DNA from: an uncultured Porphyromonadaceae bacterium
GTDB taxonomy: Bacteria; Bacteroidota; Bacteroidia; Bacteroidales; Muribaculaceae
DNA length: 6,080 bases
NCBI GenBank assembly: GCA_900546835.1
Contig: UREH01000140.1
Coordinates: 1 to 6,080, forward strand
Reading direction: 5' to 3'
Shown here: one piece after another, positions 5,694 to 6,080 of the stretch
Position numbering within the stretch: the first letter of the stretch is position 1
Layout of the letters: each line of letters begins with the position of its first letter
Translations under genes and position numbers: made by a program
The notes under the pieces: model-generated
Database searches by the model: none
Told to the model about the DNA's origin: nothing
What the model saw: the letters and a program-made list of their open reading frames with translations, nothing else

Positions 5694-6080
5694 TCAGAAT
5701 CGGCTCAGTAGCCGGGCGAGTGCTCCCTGGGTTGCGGGAATGCGGAGTATGCGGGGCGTCTGGGTGGCGCTCTGGAGGCCTTTCGGAGCCCTGGGGGCCT
5801 CGCCGGTTGCCGCGCTTACGGCCGACGGGTAATTGCCCGCGTGGCCGCTTGCTATGGCAATTCCGGTCTCGCCGGGTTTCAGATGGCGCTCGATTGCGCG
5901 AAGTGCCGTAGCGCCCTGAGGGTCCACATGCACTCCGAATTTACGGTAGGCGTCCGACATCGTGGCGGCTATCTCGTCGTCGGAATATGCGTATCCTTCC
6001 ACATCGGCGCGGAGCAGCTCCGGGTTGCCGCCGTAAAGGTCGATGATGCGGGCGATGTTCAACGGATTGCCGACGTCCAT
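5694..6080 (-). CDS. thrC: threonine synthase, C-terminal part (runs off the right edge)
   Basis: Only the last 128 residues are in the window; the Met at the edge is internal. Threonine synthase is a PLP enzyme converting O-phosphohomoserine to threonine and phosphate in the cytoplasm. Recognition rests on MDVGNPLNIARI at the left end of the visible part, corresponding to the family's MDVGNPSNF motif. It is followed by a helical stretch, then DPQGATALRAI where relatives have DPHGAVG, and SGHAGNYPSAV where relatives have AHPAKFP. The PLP lysine lies outside the window. Both C-terminal motifs are diverged, but the reading frame is open and the tail length looks normal, so this is probably a lineage variant and not decay. 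In many Bacteroidales thrC follows thrA and a phosphoglycerate mutase gene, so these may lie just beyond the edge. Downstream are the 118-aa gene, the acyltransferase and the amidohydrolase. Confidence 0.85.
   Translation of the reverse strand: MDVGNPLNIARIIDLYGGNPELLRADVEGYAYSDDEIAATMSDAYRKFGVHVDPQGATALRAIERHLKPGETGIAIASGHAGNYPSAVSAATGEAPRAPKGLQSATQTPRILRIPATQGALARLLSRF

Noticed and set aside
5773..5801. GAGGCC/GGCCTC inverted repeat in the threonine synthase tail
   Set aside because: Six base pairs with a long spacer in G+C-rich coding sequence is unremarkable.
4946..5911. 321-codon plus-strand open frame spanning three minus-strand genes
   Set aside because: It runs antisense across the acyltransferase, the 118-aa gene and threonine synthase, all with recognisable or coupled products. 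Its translation is Arg/Cys-rich without any family motif, as expected from a G+C-rich shadow frame.

Overview
This 6.1-kb window looks like ordinary chromosomal DNA from a Bacteroidota member, most likely a Bacteroidales gut commensal of moderately high G+C, for example the Muribaculaceae. The lineage rests on four things. A perfect Bacteroidales-type -7 element (TAnnTTTG) precedes the first gene. Translation starts lack Shine-Dalgarno sequences and have A/T-rich leaders. A secreted TPR protein and a GH2 enzyme with a DUF4982-type segment are both of Bacteroidales type. A small MANKRDLKK... protein resembles a conserved Bacteroidales hypothetical. The family-level assignment is an inference.

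Layout: five complete genes and one partial gene fall into two convergent blocks. The plus-strand block holds a secreted TPR protein (69-1283), then a 130-bp gap with a terminator-like hairpin, then an exported GH2 glycoside hydrolase (1414-3813). The minus-strand block is read from the right edge leftward. It holds the C-terminal part of threonine synthase (5694-6080, running off the window), a 118-aa uncharacterised helical protein (5293-5649), a small PlsC-like acyltransferase (4748-5296) and a nitrilase-superfamily omega-amidase-like enzyme (3848-4726). The minus-strand spacings are 44 bp, a 4-bp ATGA overlap and 21 bp, so this block is probably one operon. The two blocks meet at 3814-3847, where a perfect 12-bp inverted repeat contains the GH2 stop codon.

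How the genes work together: the plus-strand genes encode envelope or exported proteins. The first has its own promoter and codon use suggesting strong expression. The GH2 enzyme presumably acts on host or dietary glycans, but no SusC/SusD pair is visible here. The minus-strand genes are intracellular housekeeping functions (threonine synthesis, acyl transfer at the membrane, amide hydrolysis) joined by position, with no obvious shared pathway.

I see no mobile element, CRISPR array, tRNA, rRNA, phage gene or defence system, and nothing that amounts to a previously undescribed system. All gaps between genes are 130 bp or shorter. The most useful points for follow-up are the uncharacterised 118-aa protein translationally coupled to the acyltransferase, its 21-bp heptad-scale DNA repeat, the hairpin embedding the GH2 stop codon, and the altered C-terminal motifs in threonine synthase.
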